Shown one piece after another: positions 40,451 through 52,383 of a DNA stretch of 64,000 nt. The stretch covers positions 5,274,249 to 5,338,248 of the forward strand of contig CM055103.1 of the NCBI GenBank assembly GCA_029204225.1. The letters are read 5' to 3'. Numbering within the stretch: position 1 is the first letter of the stretch; each line of letters begins with the position of its first letter. The DNA comes from Diphasiastrum complanatum. Taxonomy: Eukaryota > Streptophyta > Lycopodiopsida > Lycopodiales > Lycopodiaceae. The translations under genes were made by a program, and so were the position numbers. Below the pieces are notes generated by a model. The model had not been told where the DNA came from, did not search any database, and saw only the letters and a list, made by a program, of their open reading frames with translations.

Positions 40451-41122
40451 AGGTGTTTTGCCCCTATCTCCCATGTGTCGGACCGTACCAGAGGCTTTTG
40501 GTGAGCAGTACAGAGACAAAGAAAGAGAGAAAGCCTATTTCTATGCAAAAATCACCCTTTACAAGCCAAATCTTCACCAAAAAATGTAATTTTGAGTGCA
40601 AACCCACACAAAAATGACTTGTACTTGGATCTAATAGCTTCCAAAAGTCATCATTACAAAAAATGAGGCTTAAAACTCTGATTTTCTGTTACAAGGCTAC
40701 TTCAAGCAAAAATGCACAAGAAATGCAAAAAATTGGTCAAATCTCTAGCAAATGGACTAGGAACAGTTCCAAACTACTAGTAGCAGCATTGCTAAACTTC
40801 TGACAGCATAAAAGGTTCCCCACAAGTTGATTGAACAAGTTTCTGATTGAAACTTTTTGAAAAGTTGCACTTTTCCACAAAAACTAAGAAGTATTGTAAA
40901 AATCTCCCCAATCAACAAATTTTCAATCTGTCTGATGCTACCCTGGCCTTTTTGATGCCTCTGGGATTGTGTCTTCATTCCCCACTGATGATTCTGAGCT
41001 CCGTTACAATTGGAAATCAATTATCTGATACTGAAATTTGATACCACAAACTGAAGAATAAGAGCAAGTGTGCTATGATATGATACTATGGAAAAGTATC
41101 CAATGATATCGCTCTGATACCA

Positions 41123-42041
41123 TGTTGGAAAGAGGGAGGTGAAATGAGTCTGTTCAATAAGTCGAAGACTGTAAGTGACCTATCGAGCACAACAGAATAA
41201 GCCTTTTTTCCTAGTGCAACACTACGCCTATTAATATTGAACAAAGCTATAATGACAGAAGTTATGTTCAATCTTTTGGCGACCAACTTTGAAATCGTTA
41301 GCACTAAAGTGGTTTCTTAGCCAAACAATGATGGTGTTGATGTATTCAACAAAACAGACAAAAACAATAAGAGATTTATCGGGTACAAATAACTACAGAG
41401 AAGCATATATTCTAACATGATACTGAACGTAATAAGAAGATAGATTGATTCAGTAAGTGACATCTACAAATCAAATGATGAGAGCACAAACCAATAACGG
41501 ACGATATTGCTGCGTACTCTAAGCTATCTTTGAGTAACTGAAAACTCTGTTTGTTGCACTTCCGCTAATAAGCAGTAAGCGTGAATAACAATACTCTAAT
41601 AGAGCTCTGAAAGAAAACTTCTAGAGACATTAAGAAGTCTTTGATGATCAGTTATTTATACTAAGCAATTAACACGTATATAGTAGGCTAGCTGATCAGG
41701 CCGCAGTCGCATTTGGTAAATGGCCGTAATGCGCTAGCATCCATCTAGTCAGGACTTCTCGTAAATTTACTTGCAAAGTAGTTAGGGCAAGTCTTTAGCT
41801 TCAAATAAAGTGGAACAATAACTGTCATTCTTCGACATGGTCGACTTCTTTGACTTTTGTTGTGCGTCGTCGATAAGTCGAATGATGGTAAATATGTCGG
41901 AACCACCTGTTAAGTGATTCCTGAGTATTTTTGCAGATTGTGTAGAAACACGAACAAAATTGCAAAACTGGATAATAACGTGGATGAAGATTAAAAAACG
42001 ATTATTTGGATGAATCACTCCGATAGTAGAATAATCCAACA
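41123..42041 (-). repeat. 5' LTR of minus Copia (919 bp)
   Basis: Starts TGTTGGATTATTCTAC and ends CTCTTTCCAACA on minus. The portion 42041-41640 matches 39320-38913. Confidence 0.85.
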
Positions 42042-43496
42042 AGTTTTTCTCATGAGGTGAATTCTATAGGCTTGGAATACCTCACCCATCGAACATGCTT
42101 TTATATTCTATATGCACTGATCTTGAACGTCATACACAGTCCAAAAGAAAATTTGGCGATCATTGATCCTAATGATTTTAAGGTGGAGAGGATTTTGAAT
42201 TGCTTAATTCTGAGAACTCTGAAATGATACGATTTTTTTTTTTTCATAATGCAAGTTCTTGGGTAGTTCCTAAAGAAGAGGATGATCAGAATGATAAGTA
42301 GCATGATGGCTGCCATTTTGAAGCTACCTCTTTGGAACGTAAGGAGAGTATGCATCTAAAATTAACAATTTGCCTTGTTGAGTAACAATACTACGGCCTG
42401 AAAGTGCATTCAATTCATGTTGAGGAGGTGAAATAGTGAGCATTTTTATTTATTGGAGATTCTTTGCACCCTGCCTTTCTTTGTAGGGACGACTTAACAA
42501 TCATGTGCAACATTGACATGCTTGTATTTTAGCTTTACTTCAAATGAATTTAACAAACTATTTTTATTTGTATTTTAAGCTTGTGGGGTTGACATGTGGA
42601 TATTTCAAAGCTTATTTTTTTGAGGTTTTTTTTTTTGAGGTATCGGCTTTACACTTGCTTTAATAAATAATGAAAAAAGTTATTATTCCCTATTTGGAAT
42701 GAGGCCTATTTTGCATTGGTTCTTAAACAAGATAGAAGATCTTGAAAGCCAATGAAACCAAGTGTTCAAAATCTTCGAATCCCAATGATGCATTTCGCCT
42801 TCTTGTTTGCTTTCTAAAACAAGAAATTGAGGCTTCTCATGTGGGTCACCAAAATAGGTGAAGTCACATTTATGGATAACGTATACTGGCTGCGCTCAAC
42901 AGTTTTATGCAGTTGGTGCAATTTGGAAGTGGTTGTGCATCATATAATTTGGTTTGTTTTAAGTTGTAGAGAATTTATCATACAATCTGGTTGGTTTTCA
43001 ATTGTAGACATGTTTTGGAGAAGGGGAAAATGGCAAGAAACTATGAAAAAGTGTTCAAATTAATTTTCATTTGAATAAAGACTTTAGAGAAGCACAATTT
43101 ATGGATACGTCAAAAAGAGTACCACTTGGATACACATTCTAAAACACAAACAAATTATGGAAAAGCTAGAGTGCAACTTTCATTTACTTCTTAACAAATA
43201 TAAATGCTTTGCATAAGACACAAGCCTTGATGATATATCGATCACCTTGTTAAGGTTCAAGATTCTATTTATGATGACCAAATTTTTCAAGATTCCATCC
43301 ATGGTCGATAAAATTTGTTGAAAAAAAAAAATGAGGTCCCATAATTAGCCCGAGGTAACACTAACACTGATCCTCAAACTCAATCTAGAGTGTTGAGTAG
43401 GCTCACATTATGATTGCCAGGGATCTCCTCCATTTCCATTTCGGACAAATGCCAAAAATGAGATTTCTCTTTATTCCTTTTAAATTGCATTATTAT

Positions 43497-43500
<4 letters not shown>
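42042..43500. other. Intergenic, no feature recognised
   Basis: AT-rich; short decayed frames only. Confidence 0.6.

Positions 43501-43544
<44 letters not shown>
43501..43544. repeat. (CT)22 microsatellite upstream of the thioesterase
   Basis: Perfect (CT)22 about 205 bases before the ATG. CT-rich tracts in this position are frequent in plant core promoters and 5' UTRs, so it may be part of the gene's promoter or leader. Confidence 0.95.
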
Positions 43545-43547
<3 letters not shown>

Positions 43548-43749
43548 GATTTTTCTATATTCCGCAGTTGTTGGGACGGCAAAGCTAGCCTCGCTCCTCG
43601 CATAGATATCATTTCCTGCTCGATCCTATTGCCCTTCCTCTTCCTGTTGTTGTTTTGCGTATCTCACTAGAATGTAGGGGGATCGTGCATCTCGATCCCT
43701 GTAAGATTCATTGCTTTTTTCAGCTGGAATTGCTCTTGTACACTGGTAA

Positions 43750-43923
43750 ATGGCCTCTACTGCATCAGCTTCCACTCAACAGAAGCCTCAGGAGACAAGG
43801 GAGGAGCAGCAACGGAACCCTCCTCTTGGATATGATGTGCAGGACTATATTGGATTCAAATTTGAGTTCGCAACAGCCAAGGGCGTGCAAGGGCGCTTCA
43901 CTGTCTCTGAACGAAGCTGCCAG
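43750..43923 (+). CDS. DHNAT: Thioesterase exon 1
   Basis: 58 codons from ATG 43750 to CAG; donor GTTTGG. The first about 22 residues are Ser/Thr/Gln-rich and not conserved. Confidence 0.88.
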
Positions 43924-45405
43924 GTTTGGATTGACTCTGCAACTATGGTGGACGTCTTCATTTTTAGCTTGCTCCTTTGTAAGCTTGCAAAAACCATTAA
44001 ATATAAAATTGGGTTGGTCTCCAAGTTTCCGTGATAACATTCGCCATTACACTTTTTTGGGCACTCGTTTGTGACATGTCTTGCTCCATGTAGCTAAAGC
44101 ATAACACCATATACATTTTGTCCTGCAAAAGGAGGTCTACACGAGAGTCACTACAATAAATGACGCACTTGAATCTGGATACACGTTTTTATTTATTCAG
44201 ATGTTTCACAAGTCATGGTATTCTCCATTGAAACTGCAAAGATTTTGCTTTGTCCTAAAAAATCAAACACGTTTGTGTAGGTAGTTAGAATCGAAATCCT
44301 AGGAATGTTATAAAACCAGAATAATGAAGCTTTGTTGGCTGCAGCTTTATGGGGTCCTTCATGGAGGTATTTCAGCATTCCTTGCAGAGGACCTAGCTAG
44401 GTTGGGAGCAATGATTGCATCCAACTGGAAAAAAATTGATGGTGTCAAGCTTAGTGTCAACCATTTGCGTGCCATTCCAGTTGGTCAGGAGGTCATTGCC
44501 AGTGCCACTCCCCTCATGGTGGGGAACCGGATACAAGTATTCCCGATAAACTCACAAATTAGCAGGATGCTTCCCTATTTCTGCAGTTTGTTTAGTATTC
44601 AGAGCTGTAATTCAGATATATTTTGTATCTTATTGCATTCATGTCTGCAGCTAGCTGACAGCTGTAAGAGATTTATTAGGGACCCGACTTGATTGCTATG
44701 CTTAGACATCAATTTGAGTCTGGTGCTAAATTCACTACTTTGCATATAAGTGCATAATCAGTTTGCACATACCAATTTTGAATTTGCACGACTGTGTTCA
44801 AAAGATTTGTGTACTTGCACACATGGATGTAAGCACATACTTGATGTAAGCACAAGTGCCTGCATGGGTGAAATGTGCACCCAGCCCTCAGCGTGAAACC
44901 TTTTTTTGAATGGTATAGAATGCCATGAATGTTCATGCCAGTAATCTCTTCATAATTTAGCTTTTGGGTGATTTGTATGAATCCTTTAGTAGAATTTTTT
45001 TTTGTATGGCTTAATTTTCTCAGATTTTAATGGCTACGAGAATGCAGTTTTTTGTATGCAATCAATATCTGGTTGATTCGATATTGAGAACAAAGAAAGT
45101 GCATGGCATCTTTCGAAGCTTTCTGTATCCTTGGGAAGGCTAGTCAGGGTTGTGGCTTTCAATTCGCTTGAAGTTTGTATAACAAGTGAGATTATATAAT
45201 TAGATCATCTAAGAGCTGCTATTTGTGATGGTAATGTGATCAGGTTTGGGATGTCAAATTCTCAACGTTGAAGCCAAAGGATACTTCTAATGACACCAGT
45301 CCTACAGAACTTTCTGTTGTTTCCAGAGTCACATTGATTGCTGGTGGATTGCCTTCTGAAGGGTCTTCTCAGAAAGACATGTTTGAGCAGTACTCTAAAC
45401 TTTAA
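43750..45405 (+). CDS. DHNAT: Hotdog-fold acyl-CoA thioesterase, DHNA-CoA thioesterase-like, with peroxisomal PTS1
   Basis: Plant DHNAT hydrolyses 1,4-dihydroxy-2-naphthoyl-CoA in peroxisomes during phylloquinone synthesis (family knowledge). Exons 43750-43923, 44345-44536 and 45244-45405 join in phase 0 into 175 codons; family members have about 155-160. Exon 1 has PPLGYDVQDYIGFKFEF and GVQGRFTVSERSCQ. Exon 2 has GVLHGGISAFLAEDLARLGA (HGG and the catalytic Glu at residue 73), KLSVNHLRAIPVGQ and SATPLMVGNRIQ. Exon 3 has VWDVKFS, SVVSRVTLIAGG and ends YSKL, a canonical PTS1. Donors GTTTGG and GTATTC, acceptors GCTGCAG and TGATCAG. A related PaaI-type thioesterase cannot be excluded. Confidence 0.9.
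44345..44536 (+). CDS. DHNAT: Thioesterase exon 2 (catalytic HGG/Glu block)
   Basis: 64 codons; acceptor GCTGCAG, donor GTATTC. It carries LHGGISAFLAED and NHLRAIPVGQEVIASATP. Confidence 0.92.
45244..45405 (+). CDS. DHNAT: Thioesterase exon 3 (C terminus, SKL)
   Basis: 53 codons and TAA; acceptor GATCAG. VWDVKFSTL continues the hotdog sheet; the last residues are QYSKL. Confidence 0.9.
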   Translation, partial: VWDVKFSTLKPKDTSNDTSPTELSVVSRVTLIAGGLPSEGSSQKDMFEQYSKL

Positions 45406-46486
45406 AGACATCATCAAAAAACTCCAGTACTATTTTGCTGTATGTGTATAAATACTGCCATGTTTAGACTCGTATGCAGTTGCTTTTGGATAGATTTCGG
45501 AGCATTGAGAAATTAACTTCAATGACTTTTTGTGGTTCAAAATTTATTAACTTCGCTTGCCATATGCACACAAACTAGATATTGGAGTTCAAGTTTGTGT
45601 TTTAGCCCATATAAGAGGATTTGTGCAGCTTGGTGACGTTTCACTTCAGAAAGCACCAAATTTAATCTTAGTCTGTCTCATATTGCAAGAAGTCTTCTTG
45701 AGAAATGGCTGGGGCAAAGCTTCACACTAGCGTGATTTTGAAAGCACTGTAGTGGAGTGATGTAGCTGGTTCTCACCTTGGACAAAATGTCATGCTTGAA
45801 ATTGTCTGGCAGGTCATAATTGTGTGCTTAAAAGAGTACATTGCAGAGGGAGACATTAGCTTTGGATCTGTGCCACATTTCTGGCCCTTAAATCTGTTTG
45901 TATGAGATCGATGAGATTTTTTTAAAAAAAAATAAAAAAGATGTCTCAGTGTCCCACTGTAGCACAACAATCACACTTGGAGAGATCAATGACTTGAGAA
46001 TGAGTTCAGGTTTAACCTGTTAACAAGTGTTACTGATGAGTTTAATGAATTTCCAGACATCTGGCCAGAGCAGGACTTCGAAAAGCAGCAGTGTAACTAT
46101 AATGAAGTTATGATGACTGTCACAAGATCAAGTTATTAAATGAGTGCAACCCAATGATGAATTAATCTCCATATAAAAGTGATTTTGGAAAAGAAAATAT
46201 TCTCTTGGAAAGTTAGTAATAATATTCACAAGTTAAAATGCACAATTTGATACCAAAAACAACATTCATAGATAGATAGTACATGAATATAAACCTGAGT
46301 ATTAGATGAAAAGACCAATTATCATTCCTTTTTCAATGAGCATCATAGCATAATATTCTTTGCTGGAAATGAATTCCCATCTAAAACATATTCTCTATTA
46401 CAGAGAGCTAATAAAAAATAATGATTCTTGACTTCACATCTCTTTAATAAGTATTTCTTCCACCTTACATCTACTTTTTGCCTCCA
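45406..46486. other. Intergenic, no feature recognised
   Basis: 3' flank of the thioesterase gene; nothing else recognised. Confidence 0.6.
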
Positions 46487-46612
46487 GTTTGTATGTTGAT
46501 CTACCAAGCATCCTCGGGATGGAGGGAGATTGATTTTTTCGTTGGTTGTTTGTTGATCCACCAAGCATCCTCGGGATGGATGGAGATTGATTTTTTCATT
46601 AGTTGTTTTTGG
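46487..46612. repeat. About 62 bp tandem duplication
   Basis: GATCTACCAAGCATCCTCGG... GATTGATTTTTTC is repeated as GATCCACCAAGCATCCTCGG... GATTGATTTTTTC directly downstream. Confidence 0.9.
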
Positions 46613-46689
46613 ATTGCTCTGGAGGAGTGCTTTATCCTCTTGACTTACTATGCTAAGTTGCTTGTTTGTGGTGGCTTTTGTTCCTCTTT

Positions 46690-49600
46690 CTACTAAATTT
46701 GACAAGTTTAGATCCTTTAGGTTTGACTTGTCTGTCACCGACTTGCATTAATTCATCAGCAAGTAATTTCTAAGAAGTCCTAAGTGGATGGATGCCAGCA
46801 CATCACAGCCAACTAGATGATGCATTTGATGACCTAATTGCTTAGTATAAATAGCTGCTCATACTTCTACCATAACAATTTCTTTAGAAGCATAGTTAGC
46901 ATCTCTCTCAAGCCTGCGAGCTTGAACACTCTTGAGCATTCTAGCTCAGTTTTTTTAGAGTTGATTTAGAGTTTGCTATTGTGCTTACTGCTTATCAGCG
47001 AAAGTGCTTAATTCAGATAGAGTTACAGTTACTCAGAGATAGTTCAGAGCACGCGACTTTGATCCACAATTCCTTTGTGCTCAATTCCATTCTGATTTGT
47101 TTCTTTTACTGAATTAATCTATCTTTTATTGCATTCAATATCATGTCAGTATGAAGGCTTCTCTGTAATGCTTTTGTAACTGATAATCTCTTATTATTTG
47201 TCTGATAATTCAATGCTTTAATATTTGGCTACATAATCATTGTAGTACTAATGATTTCAAAGTTAGTTACTATAAGATCGAACGTGATTTCTATCACTAT
47301 TGTCTTGTTCGAAATTGATAGACGTAGTCATGCATAGATAAAGAGAAAGATAGTTTATTTCACTGTGCACGATAAGTTTTTTTTCTTGTCGTTCAAATTC
47401 TTTTTATTCGATTCTATTTGACCTATCTTTTACATACCTCTTTCCAACATGGTATTAGAGCATTGATTCTTCAAGGCCTAATACTATATTAGAGCGCAAG
47501 CTCTTATACTTGATATCTTTTGCGGTATCAAATTATTCTTCGGTTCGAATCAATTTGTTTTGATATTAGAAAATTGATTTCCAATTTCTCTCTCTTAATG
47601 TTGACAGACTAAAGTTCTAGATGGATTCTCAAAGTAAAACCGGTCTTATCATCGACAAGCTGAATGGATCCAATTATCATTTATGGAAATTTAAGATGGA
47701 CCTTGCTAATCACCAATGAGTTATGGGATGTTGTTACAAGTTTTGAAGTGAAGCTTGATGACGATGAAGTCGACTCAAAGTGAAAATCGAAGGATGATAA
47801 AGCTTTTGCACTTATTATCCTCAATATATCAGATACTCAGATTGGCCACATAGCTGAAGCCAAAACTTCGAAAGAAGTTTGGGACATCCTGAGCTCACTA
47901 TATGATGTGAGAGACGTAACTAGTTTAAGAATCTCTTGCAACAGATGGCTGTTGTCGGATCAGTCATAGACGATCAAGACGCAATTATGACATTGCTTTC
48001 ACATTAGGGAATATTAGAACTCAAAATGGGCCTTTGTCAAGATGTTGTTTTTGACTTCGCACGCTTTCAACGGGCTCATTCCAGAAAAGAAAAAGATCGG
48101 ATAACATACATAGAAGCTCTTGGAAAGGCAGGATGATGGATTTCAAAGTATAACCTGCCAGTCAATCTATCATGAAAGTTTTAGTTCAGCATGCTTATCT
48201 TCACAATTCGCTCAACATTCATGATTTGAATCCAAATGACTGAAGAAAATGCAATTGTAAGTTTTCATATTTAATTTCTTTAGAGTTAGCATTTTCTTTA
48301 AATTAGATTTTTCTTGTGATATTTTTGATTTCGTGATCTTTTATTTCAAACTCCCTTGTCAATTTGTTTTCTTTCTTTCTCGCGATATTGAATCGACGTG
48401 CGCCTTCACATACAGTGCATGGTCAGATTCATTTAGACACACTGAAGCGATATCAGCCTCTTTTGACGTGTGCTCGCAAAAATTTTTGGTCTTGTCATAA
48501 TGATATCGGATCAAAGCGCGCAATCATTCAGTCATGTTTATGCAAAAAGAGAAGGAAATTTGTATATCTTGAGTCAATATGCACTTTCTACAATGTGAGT
48601 AATTATAATGCCCAAATATGGCATCAAATATTAGGACACTTAAACACGAGAGCTATCTTGTACATGCATCACAATAGTCTGGTCAAGGATTTAAGCATAA
48701 ATGCTACCTCCACAGACAATCTTGTGAAAAGTACAGTACTAAGGACCATAAATGGATCTTTGAATGATCCACAAGGTGATTGTATGCTTGTTAAACAATC
48801 TATCAGAAACTAGTCATCAGAAAACAAGATCTAGTTTAGCAGCTTGATAGGAAACAAGTAGAGACAATCAAAGCATTGATCAATTAGTATAATCCAACTC
48901 CATACGTGTGGAAATAAGGCTGTAGTACGGCCTGTAGACAGTGTTTACAAAGTGCCAAAGCTGGGTTTCATTGGAAAAATAGAGTAATCACCATACAATG
49001 AGAGGAAACTCGAGTTTCTCCTTGAGGCTCCAAAAAGTTTCTTTCTTCTCACTATGGAGAATGGGAATACATAGTAAAACACACTTCCTTTGCAAAGTTA
49101 GGTGAAAATCCAGCATGTAATAAGGAAGTAGACTCCACTTTCTTGCCCTAATGTGAAAACCCTAGCCTAGATCCAAGAGTCATGCTTGGTAGGTGCATGG
49201 TAGGTACAAATCTCATCATAAATCATGGTCTAGATCCTACAAAGTAGGAATCACTACCAAATAGACACAACCACTCCTCTTGACTCGTGGTAACCTACTT
49301 TAGGTGTGTATGTACAAGTGGCACTTTGGCCATTCAAGTAACCAACAAACAATATTGACAAAATGTACAATATTCTACATGGCTAGATTTGCCAATGTAG
49401 GCATTTTTTCACAAATTGAACTGTCTATAAAATGTGTTGGAAAACAACCTAATCAAGATTCTCAAAAGGGCAAGTCACTAGAGCTAAGTCCATTCTTGAA
49501 TTGATACATAGTGATATGTGTGGCCCTATTAGCATACCCTCTCTAGGTTCTACAATATATTTTATCACTTGATTGTTCGAGATTCACCAAGACAATGCTA

Positions 49601-50526
49601 ATCAAGAACAAGTTTGAGGCATTCTATTACTTCAAATAATTCAAGTAGTTTCCTGAGACATGGACTAGTTGAAAGCTCAAGACCCTATGCACCAATTGTG
49701 GGGGAGAATACATGTCAGACAAAATATCAAACTATTTATCTTCATGTGACATACATCATCAGTTCACCACCAGCTACATCTCACATCAGAATGGAATAGC
49801 TGAAAGAAATAATCGAACATTGCTAGGTGTAGCATGAACAATTCTATCGAATGCTCAACTGCCCAAGAAATTTTGGGCTGAAAAAGTTCTATCGCCTGCT
49901 ATTTTCAAAACTATTCGAGCACCAAAGTAGCTGACTCAAAGACTCCTTTCAAAGCCTACTATGGCTTAAAGCCGAGCTTTCGAGTGTTTAGTTGTCTATG
50001 CTACGTGCAAATCCCTTATAAAATGAGAAAGAAACTCGATTCTGTCAACTGTAAGAATATCTTTATCGAGCACTCGACTTCACACAAAGCTTATCAAATC
50101 TACGATGTCAAATCAGGTTGAATTTCAGCCAGTCGAGATGCAATCTTCTTAGAAGACAAATTCTTTGATTTCCAATACAAGAAACCAATGCAAGAGGTTG
50201 TTCCAACAACTCCAATCACCATCGACAGGCCTCGACCTATGAATGTTCCATCACCAGTTGAAGATATCCCAATTGCGCAACAAGGAGAGGCATCGACTCA
50301 ATAGTAGACAATCAACACATTGTCATAGTACATGTCAAATCCAGGCCCACCACAATGGAAGGCTCTCCAAAGAGCATTGAGGTGCATACAAGCCATGAAG
50401 CACTATGCTTTGTTGGTGATGATCGGAATACAGAGAATGCACTAATTCTAAATGCCTATTCCACTGGAGACCTGGATATTAGAAATCTACCTCTGGCTAC
50501 TTATGTTTTCTTGCAGGAGGACCCAT
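46690..50526 (+). mobile_element. Decayed Copia, host of nested insertions
   Basis: Plus strand. LTR of uncertain start (about 46690) to 47449, ending TTTCCAACA; primer-binding site TGGTATTAGAGC from 47450; gag start at about 47621 (LIIDKLNGSNYHLWKFKM). GAG-pre-integrase is at 48600-48720 (IWHQILGHLNTRAIL), interrupted by a solo LTR, then resumes (KSILELIHSDMCGPISIPSL, about 49470). Integrase C-terminal pieces (FRVFSCLCYVQIPYKM, SHKAYQIYDVKSG, SASRDAIFLEDKF) follow. It is cut at 50526 by the minus Copia. Many stops. Confidence 0.8.
48723..49413 (-). mobile_element. Solo LTR nested in Copia integrase region
   Basis: On plus it starts TGTGAA and ends TTCACA and is the reverse complement of the 59260-type LTR (ends share CATAAATGGATC and GATTTGCCAAT...TTCACA). 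There is no primer-binding site or internal sequence beside it; Copia coding sequence continues on both sides. A clean 5 bp duplication is not evident (AATCT versus AATTG). Confidence 0.75.
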
Positions 50527-50650
50527 TGTGAAAGATTTGAGATCCATTTAGATCCAAATCTATAACTGATCTTTGGTTACAAAAACAAGCAACTCACCAA
50601 TCTTGCCAATGTAGAAAAATCAACATCTACACTAAAAATAAGATGCAAAC
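50527..50650 (-). mobile_element. Truncated 3' LTR of the minus Copia
   Basis: TGTGAAAGATTTGAGATCC... matches 57750-57850 for about 110 bases and then diverges. It is the far end of the minus-strand element whose other part is 56138-58241, split by the 50651-56132 insertion. Confidence 0.7.
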
Positions 50651-51391
50651 TGTCAGAAATGGTGAACTCCTGCAACTTTGTCGTAACACAAACAAGACAC
50701 GAAGGTCAAACGAGAACAATTCACGATAGTCAACGTGTCTTTGACTCGAAGCATGAACGATTCACGAATCAATCACGAATCACAAACACACCTCCAAGAC
50801 CGCAAAACAAAAAGAACGAAACAAACGAAGAGAAATCCTTCGCGCTACCAGCTGGCAACTCAACGGGCTTCATGCCTAGCTGAAACGAATAACAACGACG
50901 GAGACTAACTAACTAGTTGATTAGCGTTAACTAGTCTTGTGATTCTACGTTTAGCTATCTTGTAAACTTCACACAGTGGAGATATAAACGATCCTTTTTG
51001 GATCATGACCAATAAGTGAAAAAGAAGAGAGATAGTGAATACAGATATCTGTAAGAAATAGAGAGAGACGTAGCGAATAGAGTAAGAAAGCAAAAATACC
51101 ATAGTTGTGCATGAAAGTATACCAACGAGCAGAACACAACGAAAGAGCAGAGAGTCAATCCGCCAATGAGTGAGACATTGACGATCTCGCTCTAAAACCA
51201 AACTAACAATATCTCGTGTATCTCTTGGCCTTGTGCTATGTCTCTTGATTGCTAGAATAAAATATGTTCTATGATGCGTAGTCGAGTGCCTGGGATCTCG
51301 TAAGAGCTTTCGCACAAAAATCAAAGACAGAAAATTGTTTGCGAATCAGAAGAGAGGACGAACACGAAGAAAGAAAGAAACTTCCGCAACA
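50651..51391 (+). repeat. 5' LTR of the complete Copia (741 bp)
   Basis: Starts TGTCAGAAATGGTG, ends CTTCCGCAACA; followed by TGGTACC primer-binding site. Confidence 0.92.
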
Positions 51392-51514
51392 TGGTACCAA
51401 AGCCAACAGGTTATCACTACTGATATCCCAACAGTGATTCTTCCAGACAACACAATATGGCTACGACAATCTAGACCAGAGTAACAATCAGTCTTGATGG
51501 TGCAAATTATAGAA

Positions 51515-52383
51515 TCTGGAAACTCAAAATCAAAACACTCCTGAAGGGTGAAGGCATTTGGTCGGTGACCAAGCTCTCAGAGGTGCAGCCTCTAGAGGGA
51601 GACCCGAGGAAAGCTGAATGGATCAGAAAGGATGAGCACGCAATGGCAATCATCATTTTGTCCACAAATGAAGATCGACTCATGCAGATTGAAGACTACG
51701 AAAGCAGCCATGCAGCGTGGGAAAGATTAAAGCAGAAGTATGAAGTGAGGAGTGTAGCTTCAATCATGCACCTTCACAATCAATTGCAATCAATACAGTG
51801 AGATGGCAACCAGTTAGATCAGCACATTGAGAAGATCAGAACGATCTTTGCTCAACTCGTTGCATCAGGATAGGAGCACCAGGTCCCAGCACCACAACAG
51901 CTGATGTACTTCATGAAATCTCTATCGACGTCCTATCAGCCGCTGAGAATGCTCATACTGAGTCTACCAGATATGACATTCGACAAAGAAGTCAGTCTTG
52001 TCGCTAATGAGACACTGATGAGAGACAAAGGAGAGGGAAGCAATGATCAAGAGAAGGCTCTCCTCACGAAAGGAAGGAAGAAGAACAAAAACAAGCCAAG
52101 ATTCGAGAAGACGAAGTCCTCGAATCAACAATCTTCTTCCTACGATCACTGCCACAAACCAGGCCATACGGTCAACAAACGTTGGTTCAATCCAGCAATA
52201 CCTTGCATGCACTGCAAGAAGAAAGGGCATTCTGCATACGACTGTAGATTCAACCCTAAAAGAAAAAACAAAGTTGAAAAGACAAATGTTGCAGAGTCAT
52301 CAAAGGATGCTGAAAGAGGTGACGAAGCTTTTACGATACTCGACGAAGCTTCGACAAGCTATCTGAAGACGACTACGATGTAG
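51515..52383 (+). pseudogene. Copia gag, three stops
   Basis: SLDGANYRIWKLKIKTLLKG begins gag. HAMAIIILSTNEDRLMQIED and AAWERLKQKYEVRSVASIM follow; stops at about 51801 and 51874. Then LMYFMKSLSTSYQPLRMLIL, a basic region and two CCHC-like knuckles (CMHCKKKGHSAYDC complete; CHKPGH incomplete). Confidence 0.88.

Larger units (their letters stand above)
38913..42041 (-). mobile_element. Non-autonomous minus-strand Copia with one full and one truncated LTR
   Basis: Minus strand: 5' LTR 42041-41123 (TGTTGG...CCAACA), primer-binding site TGGTATCAGAGC at 41122-41111, a leader of about 1.4 kb, a short gag start (39729-39535), about 200 bases more, PPT TAAGGGGGAG at 39330-39321, and 3' LTR from 39320 to about 38913, where similarity to the 5' LTR stops. 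The internal part is only 1.8 kb and has no protease, integrase or RT. Confidence 0.82.

Noticed and set aside
40265-40548. 84-codon frame with HQTSPKR repeats
   Set aside because: Repeat-derived frame in the untranslated leader of the minus Copia.
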